From contig DALZEF010000015.1 of NCBI GenBank assembly GCA_031979385.1, forward strand, positions 1 to 64,000: a stretch of DNA of 64,000 bases, in the 5' to 3' direction. Within the stretch, counting starts at the first letter, position 1. Every line of letters starts with the position of its first letter. A program made the position numbers and the translations under genes. The DNA comes from Timonella sp031979385 (GTDB taxonomy: Bacteria; Actinomycetota; Actinomycetes; Actinomycetales; Cellulomonadaceae). Shown here piece by piece: positions 48,283 through 56,047 of the stretch. The notes under the pieces were generated by a model. That model was not told the origin of the DNA. It worked only from the letters and a program-made list of their open reading frames with translations, and did no database searches.

Positions 48283-48308
48283 CGATGGGCTGTTTTTAGT
48301 CCGAATGC
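48283..48308 (+). repeat. half copy of the 67-bp palindromic element
   Basis: CGATGGGCTGTTTTTAGTCC then GAATGC matches the conserved arm of the elements at 13561 and 26798. No matching right arm is found within 67 bases, so this copy is truncated. Confidence 0.55.
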
Positions 48309-48337
48309 CCAACGCTGCTGAACCTGTTCCACCCCAC

Positions 48338-48397
48338 ATGGTGATTTTCCGGGTTCACCCACCAAGAAAAATCACCCTATTGACGGAAAATCACCAT
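48338..48397. repeat. 14-bp inverted repeat downstream of the HipB-like gene
   Basis: ATGGTGATTTTCCG (48338-48351) and CGGAAAATCACCAT (48384-48397) with a third related GAAAAATCACC (48366-48376) between. It lies just past the HipB-like stop; it could be its terminator or a regulator-binding array. Confidence 0.45.
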
Positions 48398-48416
48398 ACG
48401 AATTTACGTTATTGGT

Positions 48417-49055
48417 CTAACTGCGCTTGAACAGCGAGGACTTCGCAATCCGCGCAATGTCTGCGTCCACGGAGTACTTTGTTCTACGGGGCAGGGTCTG
48501 AGAGTCTTGGGGAAACCGTGAAGCCGGCAGTTCACTGTTCTGTTCTTGGCCCTGTGTGTTGGAGGTTTCCGATGTGGCGGTAGATTCACTAGGCGCTTGA
48601 AGTGTGCTGGGGGCGGCTGAGATCTCGTGCTCGGATTCGTTTCGTCCCTGAAGTTTCGTGCTTGCCCAACCGCTGAGGTTACTTAAGGCGTCTCGTTCCC
48701 GTAGCAGTTGCAACCGGCCCCGTCGCACCCCAGCAGTGTCTTCACCTGCGAAACCGGTAGGTGCATAGACGTCACTTGGTATCGATCGGACCACCTCGTG
48801 GATGATGGTGTGCGCGGAATCTGGTTCCTGAACTGCAATGGTTGCTGGGTCGATGTACTCGCCCAGTTCGAGTTCAAGCACCTTTAGGATTGCAAAAGCG
48901 TTTCCTAGTGAGACGTCGCTATGTCCCTGCTCGAAGCGTGATAGCCACTGCCGTGTTGTTCCGGCACGCTCGGCCACGTCACTCTGGCTGAGACCAAGTT
49001 GCTGCCTGCGGGTGCGGACAAACATTCCGAGTTCTTTAGGCTGAGTAATCTTCAT
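48417..49055 (-). CDS. XRE-family regulator with HipB-like DNA-binding domain
   Basis: 212 residues. Residues 1-70 form a Cro/C1 helix-turn-helix of the HipB/Y4mF type (ELGMFVRTRRQQLGLSQSDV, RAGTTRQWLSRFEQGHSDV, LGNAFAILKVLELELG). The rest is a long Ser/Thr/Glu-rich disordered region ending in basic residues. HipB antitoxins normally precede hipA kinase genes, but none is present; it is an orphan regulator. ATG 49055 has GGAAGG seven bases upstream, and TACACT (plus-strand 49085-49090) is a plausible -10. Confidence 0.8.
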   Translation of the reverse strand: MKITQPKELGMFVRTRRQQLGLSQSDVAERAGTTRQWLSRFEQGHSDVSLGNAFAILKVLELELGEYIDPATIAVQEPDSAHTIIHEVVRSIPSDVYAPTGFAGEDTAGVRRGRLQLLRERDALSNLSGWASTKLQGRNESEHEISAAPSTLQAPSESTATSETSNTQGQEQNSELPASRFPQDSQTLPRRTKYSVDADIARIAKSSLFKRS

Positions 49056-49283
49056 TGCGCTGCCTTCCGTGTGGGCTTCTACGCAGTGTAACGTGAACGT
49101 TCCATCGTTGTGCGGTTGTGGCACCCGCATGTCGCGTTGTTCATCCGCCCAATACGACGGGCTGCCGCACTGGAACTTAAGCGATCTGGCCTAACACGAT
49201 CGCGAGTATGGCAACGCCAAACACGAGGTTTGGCCTCCATTACGCACCTTTTGTGGTGTCCAATACCTGTCATACTTTGAAGC

Positions 49284-49811
49284 ATGGAAAAGACGCTGTA
49301 TCAATCCCGCACCCATCCTAAGATGTTGCTTGGGGCCTTGATCATCCAGATTCTGCTGTTGGCCCTGCACGGCGCGGTGTGGGCCGTGTGGCCAGATGAG
49401 ATTGGGTGGGCGTGGTTAAGCCAGTGGGGCGCCCCTATTGTGCATGGAATTATCGTGTGCCTTGAAATCTGGTTCTTTGTCATCCCACTCATTAAGTGGT
49501 GGAACACTAAATTCACCCTGACGAGCGAGCGGGTACGAGCCGAATGGGGCGTGTTCTATAAGCACTCCCGCGAAATCCGTTTGGATCGTATCTCTTCAGT
49601 GAGCGAAGAACGTGGCATAATCGACCGCTTCTTTGGAGTGGGCACCCTGAACTTCTATGATGCTGCTGCTGGGGCCCAGCCTGAAACATCAGGCGCTTGG
49701 AACGAGCAAACCAGCAGTTACGGAGTCCGCTTCCGTGACGTTCCCCGCATACGCCAGGTACGTAAACTCATCGATGAAGCCCGTTACCCCTCCCCTGATT
49801 CCGAAGCATGA
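49284..49811 (+). CDS. membrane protein with bacterial PH domain (bPH2/DUF304)
   Basis: 175 residues: two membrane helices (MLLGALIIQILLLALHGAVW and GIIVCLEIWFFVIPLI), then a bacterial PH-like domain (FTLTSERVRAEWGVFYKHS, REIRLDRISSVSEERGIIDR, FFGVGTLNFYDAA). It ends with a short tail. Function unknown; such proteins are common in actinobacterial envelopes. CATACT lies 7 bases before the ATG and no ribosome-binding site is seen, so it may be leaderless. Confidence 0.82.
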   Translation: MEKTLYQSRTHPKMLLGALIIQILLLALHGAVWAVWPDEIGWAWLSQWGAPIVHGIIVCLEIWFFVIPLIKWWNTKFTLTSERVRAEWGVFYKHSREIRLDRISSVSEERGIIDRFFGVGTLNFYDAAAGAQPETSGAWNEQTSSYGVRFRDVPRIRQVRKLIDEARYPSPDSEA

Positions 49812-50068
49812 ATTGGTCTTTCACGAGAGCCACATCCATTTGAGAGTTTTTCTCATTGCTTGACCGTGCAAATCCCTTCGGGGCAGCTACGAATCGCGAC
49901 CGCGTGGACACCGTGAGTTGTAGCATACGTCGATCCGAGGAGGATGCAGGAGCGGTCCAACCAGCTCTCGCAATTTAACAACTCGCAGGCTATCGCGGAC
50001 CTCTTTTGGGTACGGGGTTGGCATAGTGTTCTATCCTTCCAGGCCATCCGTCCGGCTAGCCGGGTCAG
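49812..50068. other. gene-free stretch before the defence island
   Basis: About 257 bases. I see no ORF, tRNA or att-like direct repeat here. The region precedes a short ORF and two pseudogenes, so it probably marks the edge between the core genome and the accessory island. Confidence 0.5.
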
Positions 50069-50248
50069 GTGTCACCAACTCCTACAGCAGCCCCAATCGA
50101 TCATGGAGATGTGGAGATCCTTGGTATGTCGCTGGTAATAAGTCCGTCGGTATTCGAAAAGGGGAAACAAAACCAACATTGGTGGTGCTTCTCACCTGAG
50201 GTACTTACCGAGTGGCGTTACTCTGAACTGAGTGTGCCTGAGCGTTAA
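50069..50248 (+). CDS. possible 59-residue small protein
   Basis: GTG-initiated frame reading MSPTPTAAPIDHGDVEILGM then SLVISPSVFEKGKQNQHWWC and FSPEVLTEWRYSELSVPER. The composition is protein-like and a terminator hairpin follows 18 bases after the stop. ATG 50126 inside the frame is an alternative start. No family recognised; it may be a genuine small gene or the C-terminal remnant of a larger one. Confidence 0.4.
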   Translation: MSPTPTAAPIDHGDVEILGMSLVISPSVFEKGKQNQHWWCFSPEVLTEWRYSELSVPER

Positions 50249-50265
50249 GTGGTTGAGCGGGACGA

Positions 50266-50300
50266 AAAAGTCGGGACACCGTGATGATGTCTCGACTTTC
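50266..50300 (+). terminator. hairpin terminator before the HTH pseudogene
   Basis: AAAGTCGGGACA / TGTCTCGACTTT with a 9-base loop and one mismatch, followed by CCTTT. It closes the 59-codon ORF. Confidence 0.6.
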
Positions 50301-50302
50301 CT

Positions 50303-50776
50303 TTGGCCGCCCTTATTGACCTCTGTTCCAGTAAATACCCAACAGGGGTAGGGACCGAGAATCTGCGCCGGATCAGGAGTTCTCACGACAGCACTCGAAC
50401 GACAGATGCGGACACCTTGCTGGACGACGCTCAACCCTCTCGCGCGGTCACGGCTCCTCGCCGCAAGTGGAAACGCCTGAACGACGAAGCTCGCGCGCAG
50501 GTGGTCGCACGGTACTCGGCGGGTGAGACGACGACAGCCCTGGCGAAGGACTAGGACGTCGCCAAGTCCACGATCATCGGTATCCTCCGGGCCAACAACG
50601 TTGTCGTCCGCTGCCAGCCGATGACAGCAGCCCAGGTGAGTGAAGCTGCCCAGCTCTACGAGTCCGGGCTCCCACTCTCGCAGGTCGCCGCAGCGCTCAA
50701 GGTGAACCAGGAAACCATGCGGGTGGCGATCATGAAAGCTGGGATCGAGATCCGTCCAGCGACCGGTGCCTACTAG
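50303..50776 (+). pseudogene. HTH DNA-binding protein with an in-frame amber stop
   Basis: One frame runs from about 50303 to 50776 except for a TAG at 50552-50554. Both sides are clearly one protein: KWKRLNDEARAQVVARYSAG and ETTTALAKD before the stop; DVAKSTIIGILRANNVVV, MTAAQVSEAAQLYESGLPL and QVAAALKVNQETMRVAI after it. Two resolvase/Hin-type HTH repeats are visible. A TAC to TAG change (Tyr) would explain the stop. This type of protein accompanies site-specific recombinases, none of which is in view. The true start is uncertain. Confidence 0.6.
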
Positions 50777-50791
50777 GCACCTGATGCTCGT

Positions 50792-51311
50792 CTACCGAAC
50801 GCGAAGCTTCGTAGGCGTCTTCTTCATACGGCCGGTGCCGAGTTCGACGGTCATCGAGATCGCGTGCCCGTGCACATCGATCGCCGCTGCCGAGCTGACC
50901 AGCGCACGCACCGACTCCATCTCGGCGTACCGGGTCTCGGATCTGCCCGGCTGCAGTTCGTGAGGGAGCGAAGCGCCGATCGCGTCGCCCATCGGCGTAA
51001 AGCTGAGGCCGGCCCCTTCGAGCACCACCGAGTAGCGCTCAATGACGACTGGGGCACGGCCGGTGTTGATAACTGTCACGGCCAGGACATCCGTTCCGGT
51101 GAAACCCTCGCCTCGTACCTGCGATAGATCACGAGGACGCCCATCGCGCTTGATTTACCCAAGCGCGACGCCCCCCACGGCCCATCGCACCATTCTTGAG
51201 GACGAGCTTGGCCCGGCGTCCGTCGAGAAGCCAGCTCGCGATCTGCCAGCCAAAACTCAGGCACGCGATGAGCAGGCCGAGCACAGCAATGGCTAGGGTA
51301 AGAACCTCCAC
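50792..51311 (-). pseudogene. frameshifted small membrane protein at the end of the defence operon
   Basis: The 5' part starts with GTG at 51311, overlapping the stop of the AAA_13 gene, and reads VEVLTLAIAVLGLLIACLSF then GWQIASWLLDGRRAKLVLK, a membrane helix and basic stretch. After a run of six G (near 51175-51180) the frame is lost. The remainder is in another frame, reading DGRPRDLSQVRGEGFTGTDV, VINTGRAPVVIERYSVVLEG and SMTVELGTGRMKKTPTKLRV. A TAA just before that part means a single base change alone does not restore it. Originally about 170 residues; function unknown. Confidence 0.55.
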
Positions 51312-53890
51312 TACGCACCGGCCCCATACTTGCTGACACGTTCCCGCCAGGCCTTGATCCGGTCCAGCTCGGCCTGCATCTCGTTCACGGTCGGAGGCAC
51401 GTAATTGGTCTCTTCGCTCTTGTCGTGACGCCTGGCCCACTTGGAGGTTGCTCCGTAACCGTACTGGAAGTCGGTGTTGTCCGCGTCCGTGATCTTCGCG
51501 GCGATGCGGAACATTTTCGGCTGGACGTTGGTCGTGCCGCGATCGACGAGCTTGAAAGCGACCTCGCTGCGCACGATGCGTTCCCAGGTCTCAGAGAGTT
51601 TGCCTGCCCATTCCGAGGTGGCGCGCTCGTAGTCGTCGGCAGTCATATCAGTCTGGGTCTTCTTGACTCGATCCAGCTCTGCCTGAAGATTACCAATACG
51701 CTGCTTGGCGTCCTTCGCTTTCCATGGGTAACCGTCAATGACTCGCCCCGGCTTGCGTGCACCGTTGCGCTCAATCGCTCGCTCGGTGAGTGTCACGCCA
51801 AGTTCATCGCTGGCCTTCACGATCTCGCCGAGGAACATCAGGTCGTGGGTGAAGACGATGACCTGCCGGTCGTTCGCGATCTCGACGATGCGCCGCGCCG
51901 CCTTCTCGCGTCGCTCGTGGTCGAGCGAGGACATCGGGTCATCCAATATCACTGCCGACTTCGTGTCATCGAACTCTACCTCAGTGAAGAAGCCCGCGAG
52001 GCCCGCGGCGGTCTGCTCTCCTTCGCTGAGAACTGCCTTCGGGGAGCTGCTCGAGGCACCAAGGAGCGCAGGCTTGTGGCGGAGCTTGCCCTTCGGTGAG
52101 CCTTGGTCGCCGAGCACCACATGCTCGAGCTTGAGCCGCTCCGATTCTCGGACGAAGTGATCCTTCACCTGGTCGGTGACGTAGGCGCGCGCCAACTTAC
52201 CGCTCTCCACCGAGATCGGTTGTGTCGTGATAGTGGGCTGGATCTTCTTGAGCGCGGCGTGAGCAATGAGTCGTTCGACCTCCTTCTCAATCCCAGACCG
52301 CACCGCTGCAATCGCCATCAGGCTCTCCAGCTCAGCGAGCTTCGCCTTGCAGTCTGCGAGGGTGCGGGCAAAGGCGACCCCGTCAATGGAGCTGGCCTTG
52401 GTCTTGAGATCGGTCGCGCGCAGGCGGAGGTCGTTGAGATCGATAGCAACCAGCTCGATCCACCCCTCCTCAGACTCACCACGCAGGCGCTCACCAATGC
52501 GGGTCCTGGCCTGCTTTGCCGTTTCGAGCGCGGCGGTCAACGAATCGGCGAACACCTTGTCTTCGGTCGCAAGGAAGCCGATTGCCTCTGTGGTCTCCTT
52601 GCTGGTGACCTCAAGTGCTTTCAGATCTTCGATCGCACCCTTAAATGCATCCTCCGCAGCCTTGGCACGCTTCGCTACGTCGTTGTGGATGAATTGGTGG
52701 AAGCGTCGCAAGCGCTCCGCTGCATCGGTCTGGAGCGGTTGCTGGCAGAGCACGCAGACATGCCCATCCCCCGTCACCGGGAAGTCATGGCCTGGGTACG
52801 CCTCGGCCACAGAGTAGTTCTCCGCGGCCTGCCAAAGCGCACGCCATGTGCCGCTGCCCACACCGGCGAGTGGCTCGTCCGCAAACGAGTTCTTGGACGC
52901 CTCAGTGGCAGCGGCACGAAGCGTCGTCGCTGCGGTCTGCATGGCGAGCATCTCATCACCACGGGCCGACGACAGTTTCGTGCCGACGGTCTCGAGGTGA
53001 TCGGCCAAGGCGTCGATCCGTGTGGCGGCGGAGAGCAAACGTTGCTTCTCCTTCGCAGGATCAGTCGTCTTGAGGCGGGCTTCCTCCTTCACCAGCTCTG
53101 CCTGCACCACCTTGGGTTCGGCGGGAAGGACAAGCGCCTGGTCGATCTCCTGTTTGGTCGTGGTCGCCGAAAGAGACTTCAGGAAGGCGTCGGCCCGCGT
53201 TCCGGGCTGAACAGTCGGCGGTACGAGCGCCTCGGCCTCGTTCGTCCGGATCATGGCGTCGATCGCGGCACGGACGGCGTCCACATGGACGATCAGCTTA
53301 TCGAGCAAGGTCAGGACGGAAGGCCGGTAAGTAAGCTCGGTGTCGCGGACAAGATAGTCGTTGCCGCACGCTTCGTCATAGAAGTGCGCTTGGTTGAGTG
53401 CGGGTTCCAGGAGGCTCGGCCATGCCTCAGACGTCGCGGTGCCACCGAGCGAGTAGGTGATCTGCGCGGATTGCGTTCCGGTCGACGACGCGAAGGCGTC
53501 CGGCAAGATCTCCTCATGATGCCGAGCACCGACTACGTTCTTGACGAGCCGAGCGTAGCCCGACTTTCCACTGCCGTTGTCACCGTATATGACGGTGACG
53601 CCTGTTGCTCCGAACGTTAGCGTTTGATCGTCGAGAAGTGCATTGACGAACTTGAGTTCGCCGATGCTCTCCAGCTGCACGGTGTTACCTCCCGCAGTGC
53701 CAGTCGGCAGATCGGCAGCGGCGAGCTCCGGCGTCTCCAGCGTGACCTTCTTATCGACGATCGCCTGCGCGACCGAGGCGATGTAGACGTCATCGATAGC
53801 CTCACCGCGGGCGATCCGCTTGAGAAGGTTGCGCTGCCAGGCGGGTCGCCCCTTCATCCATTCGAGAATGTCTTGCTCAATGGACGCCAT
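51311..53890 (-). CDS. zinc-hook AAA_13 ATPase, RloC/PrrC-like defence protein
   Basis: 859 residues. ABC-type ATPase split by a long coiled coil: Walker A IYGDNGSGKSGYARL (103-110), a CVLC pair (379-382) at the coiled-coil tip like the Rad50/RloC zinc hook, signature LSEGEQTAAGL (621-) and Walker B AVILDDPMSSLDHERR (about 646-661). RloC and PrrC are anticodon nucleases guarding restriction systems. The C-terminal region here has Arg, Glu and His (RIVRSE, KWARRHD) but I cannot show it is a nuclease. ATG 53890 follows GGGAG; the frame runs a little further upstream without support. Last intact gene of the operon, 135 bases after the OLD-like gene. Confidence 0.8.
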   Translation of the reverse strand: MASIEQDILEWMKGRPAWQRNLLKRIARGEAIDDVYIASVAQAIVDKKVTLETPELAAADLPTGTAGGNTVQLESIGELKFVNALLDDQTLTFGATGVTVIYGDNGSGKSGYARLVKNVVGARHHEEILPDAFASSTGTQSAQITYSLGGTATSEAWPSLLEPALNQAHFYDEACGNDYLVRDTELTYRPSVLTLLDKLIVHVDAVRAAIDAMIRTNEAEALVPPTVQPGTRADAFLKSLSATTTKQEIDQALVLPAEPKVVQAELVKEEARLKTTDPAKEKQRLLSAATRIDALADHLETVGTKLSSARGDEMLAMQTAATTLRAAATEASKNSFADEPLAGVGSGTWRALWQAAENYSVAEAYPGHDFPVTGDGHVCVLCQQPLQTDAAERLRRFHQFIHNDVAKRAKAAEDAFKGAIEDLKALEVTSKETTEAIGFLATEDKVFADSLTAALETAKQARTRIGERLRGESEEGWIELVAIDLNDLRLRATDLKTKASSIDGVAFARTLADCKAKLAELESLMAIAAVRSGIEKEVERLIAHAALKKIQPTITTQPISVESGKLARAYVTDQVKDHFVRESERLKLEHVVLGDQGSPKGKLRHKPALLGASSSSPKAVLSEGEQTAAGLAGFFTEVEFDDTKSAVILDDPMSSLDHERREKAARRIVEIANDRQVIVFTHDLMFLGEIVKASDELGVTLTERAIERNGARKPGRVIDGYPWKAKDAKQRIGNLQAELDRVKKTQTDMTADDYERATSEWAGKLSETWERIVRSEVAFKLVDRGTTNVQPKMFRIAAKITDADNTDFQYGYGATSKWARRHDKSEETNYVPPTVNEMQAELDRIKAWRERVSKYGAGA

Positions 53891-54025
53891 GAGGAGATCT
53901 CCCGAACGAGGTGGGGCGCGAATGGCTGGCGATCTGGCGTGGTTCGAAAAGGTGGTCACGCACTGAATGTGTAGCTTGCAAGATCTGGCTAAGGGGTTCG
54001 TCCGACCTGGGTGGATAGACTGAAA

Positions 54026-56047
54026 TCATGCCGTGTCTCCGTGTCCGCCTTGGGCTCCGTCGCGCGCCAGCGGCGCTGCCCGTCCTGACTTCGTCGAGCT
54101 CTCATTGCCCTCGATCCCGAGCGCCCGCACAACGTTCGCGTGGAGCGACACCAACACCGCCGACCCTTCAGCGCTCGGCGTTGATCGGTCGTTCTCGACC
54201 AGCCAATTCGCGACCGCCACCTTAGACGGAGCCTTTAGCCCGACACTCTTTATCCAGTCGTACATCCACTTCGCAGCCGAAGCGCCCGTCTCTGCTGCGA
54301 TCGGTGGCACTTCTGGAAGATCGCTTGCAGTGACTCCTGGATTGCACTCAGGAAGCAGCGCCGAGATCGCAGCCCTGTAGGTGTCCGGCTCGAGGGCGTT
54401 CTCGATCCCCGGAAATCCCAGCTCAGCGATGAGGCTCTCTGGCACGCCTGCATCTGTGAGGGCAGTCTTCAGCTTCGCCCCGCCATCATCACCGTCAACG
54501 AGGTATGCGACGTGGGCAGCCTCGAGGTCGAGTTTTGGCAGGAAGTCGTTCGGGACTTCGGACAGTCCTGGTGCCACTTGATAGGGCAGATCCGTCTGTC
54601 CAGTTACGGAACGTATCAGCGTAGGTAGAAGGATCATCTCGGTGGCCCCCTCGGCCAGGACGACGTAGCGAGCGGGTGTGAAGGCAGCGGCCGCTGCACC
54701 CATCGCAAGCATCAGAGGCGAGTAGCCTGCTGCACCTTGCCAGAAGCTGTTCTTCACGTCGCTCACTTGGAAGTTGTCGTGACGCGGTACGACAACACGA
54801 ATTCCAGTGCCAAGGTCGGGCGGAAGGCACGCAGGACTGTGGGTCGTGTAGATGACCTTGATCGCGTGTTCCTGCGTGACGAACATATTGACCAGATCCG
54901 CTTGCGCATCGATGTGGAGATGGTTCTCTGCCTCGTCGATGAGCAAGATCGGCGCACGCTCCGAACCATGAACCTTCAGGAAGGCGATCAGAGCGACGAA
55001 CATTCGGAGGCCGGCACTGCGCTCGTCGAAGACTGTGATGTTGTCGCCGTCCTCCATGAGCTCGATGCGAAGCTGATCACCGTCAAGCTCAAAGTGGACA
55101 GCCAGCTTCGACTGTTTCCACGCTTCGTCGAAGATGGCGTCCATCCGCTTGTTGGCCTGGACGATCGCCGTTCGTCGACGCGCAATGTCTCCTGTCCGAA
55201 CGAACTGGAGAAGCTCTGCGAGGTCGAATGACGCTGTGCCCGCAAGGTTCGCAAGCGCGACTGGGGTGTCGTTGATCAGCGCATCGTCGAACGTGTACGC
55301 GGATTGAATCGAGCGATCGGCCTCGTCGAAAAGGATGAAGTCCGGCGTGCGCCTCCAGATGCGATCACGAGCGGCTGGAGCGGGGTCTTCTCGCTCATAC
55401 CACGCGATGATCGCATCGAAGGCCGCACGCAGCGACTCCGCATCGACGTCGTCAGTAAGCGTTACACCCCGGAGGGATTGCGCAGTCTGTACTGCTTCGG
55501 CAGGAAGATCACTTCCGACCTCCCCGATGGCAGCCTCGACAGCCTCGACCACGGAGCTGAGCTCCGCCCGGTAATCATGCGGATCGTCAGACCCCGGATC
55601 GGAATACGTAGTGTTCGGATCGATCCAGTCGTCAAGGTCTTCTTTGACGGCTGCTGCCTTAAGAGTGTCGAGTGCATTTTGGAGTGGCCGCACGGACTTT
55701 CGAGGCGCTGGAATCAGGTCCACGATGAGTTTGTCTCCGGAAGCGGAGCGCGCAACGTAGGCGCGAGTCGGCTGCTCGTGCAAGTCGAGATCCGCAAGGG
55801 CAGTGCGATCTTCCTCCTCCACGATGTAGTCGAAGGTCGTCACACGAGTCTGATCGGTCACTTCGGCAGCTCGCGAACGCTGAGGTGCCGGCACGGCGGT
55901 CTCGCCATCGACGTGAGCGAGCGCCTTGAGCAGGGTGGTCTTACCTGCCTCATTCGGCCCCACGATAGCGATGACCTTCGCATCCAAGTTGATCTTGGAA
56001 TCGACGATCCGGCCGTAGCCCTGGACGTGAGCGGAGATGAGCCTCAT
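54026..56047 (-). CDS. OLD-family ATPase-TOPRIM nuclease
   Basis: 673 residues: N-terminal SMC/ABC-like ATPase (VGPNEAGKTTLLKAL, 29-43; later DERSAGLRMFVALIAF and LLIDEAENHLHIDAQADL Walker B) and a C-terminal TOPRIM domain (VVLAEGATEMILLP with Glu466, AYLVDGDDGGAKL near 518-521). OLD nucleases cut DNA and act in phage defence alone or in systems such as Gabija; no GajB-type helicase is adjacent. The ATG lies in the Res stop (ATGA at 56044-56047), so Res and this protein are made together, suggesting one complex or pathway. Confidence 0.85.
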   Translation of the reverse strand: MRLISAHVQGYGRIVDSKINLDAKVIAIVGPNEAGKTTLLKALAHVDGETAVPAPQRSRAAEVTDQTRVTTFDYIVEEEDRTALADLDLHEQPTRAYVARSASGDKLIVDLIPAPRKSVRPLQNALDTLKAAAVKEDLDDWIDPNTTYSDPGSDDPHDYRAELSSVVEAVEAAIGEVGSDLPAEAVQTAQSLRGVTLTDDVDAESLRAAFDAIIAWYEREDPAPAARDRIWRRTPDFILFDEADRSIQSAYTFDDALINDTPVALANLAGTASFDLAELLQFVRTGDIARRRTAIVQANKRMDAIFDEAWKQSKLAVHFELDGDQLRIELMEDGDNITVFDERSAGLRMFVALIAFLKVHGSERAPILLIDEAENHLHIDAQADLVNMFVTQEHAIKVIYTTHSPACLPPDLGTGIRVVVPRHDNFQVSDVKNSFWQGAAGYSPLMLAMGAAAAAFTPARYVVLAEGATEMILLPTLIRSVTGQTDLPYQVAPGLSEVPNDFLPKLDLEAAHVAYLVDGDDGGAKLKTALTDAGVPESLIAELGFPGIENALEPDTYRAAISALLPECNPGVTASDLPEVPPIAAETGASAAKWMYDWIKSVGLKAPSKVAVANWLVENDRSTPSAEGSAVLVSLHANVVRALGIEGNESSTKSGRAAPLARDGAQGGHGDTA

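Larger units (their letters stand above)
47844..48416. other. intergenic region holding two tiny ORFs and repeats
   Basis: 573 bases between the FMN reductase and the HipB-like gene. Contains a promoter-like pair TTGGGT-N17-GATACT (47950-47978), two tandem short ORFs (48009-48080, 48087-48197), a terminator at 48231-48264, half of the palindromic element at 48283, and a 14-bp inverted repeat at 48338-48397. Bases 47844-47945 show nothing recognisable. Confidence 0.6.

Noticed and set aside
48417..49055. HipBA toxin-antitoxin pair
   Set aside because: Only the HipB-like part exists; no kinase gene is next to it.
52103..53620. 505-codon open frame on the plus strand
   Set aside because: Antisense shadow of the AAA_13 ATPase, rich in Arg/Leu/Gly without motifs; the opposite strand has complete ATPase motifs.
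54026..56047. Calling the OLD-like gene GajA of Gabija
   Set aside because: No UvrD-like GajB gene is adjacent; its neighbours are Res and an AAA_13 ATPase.
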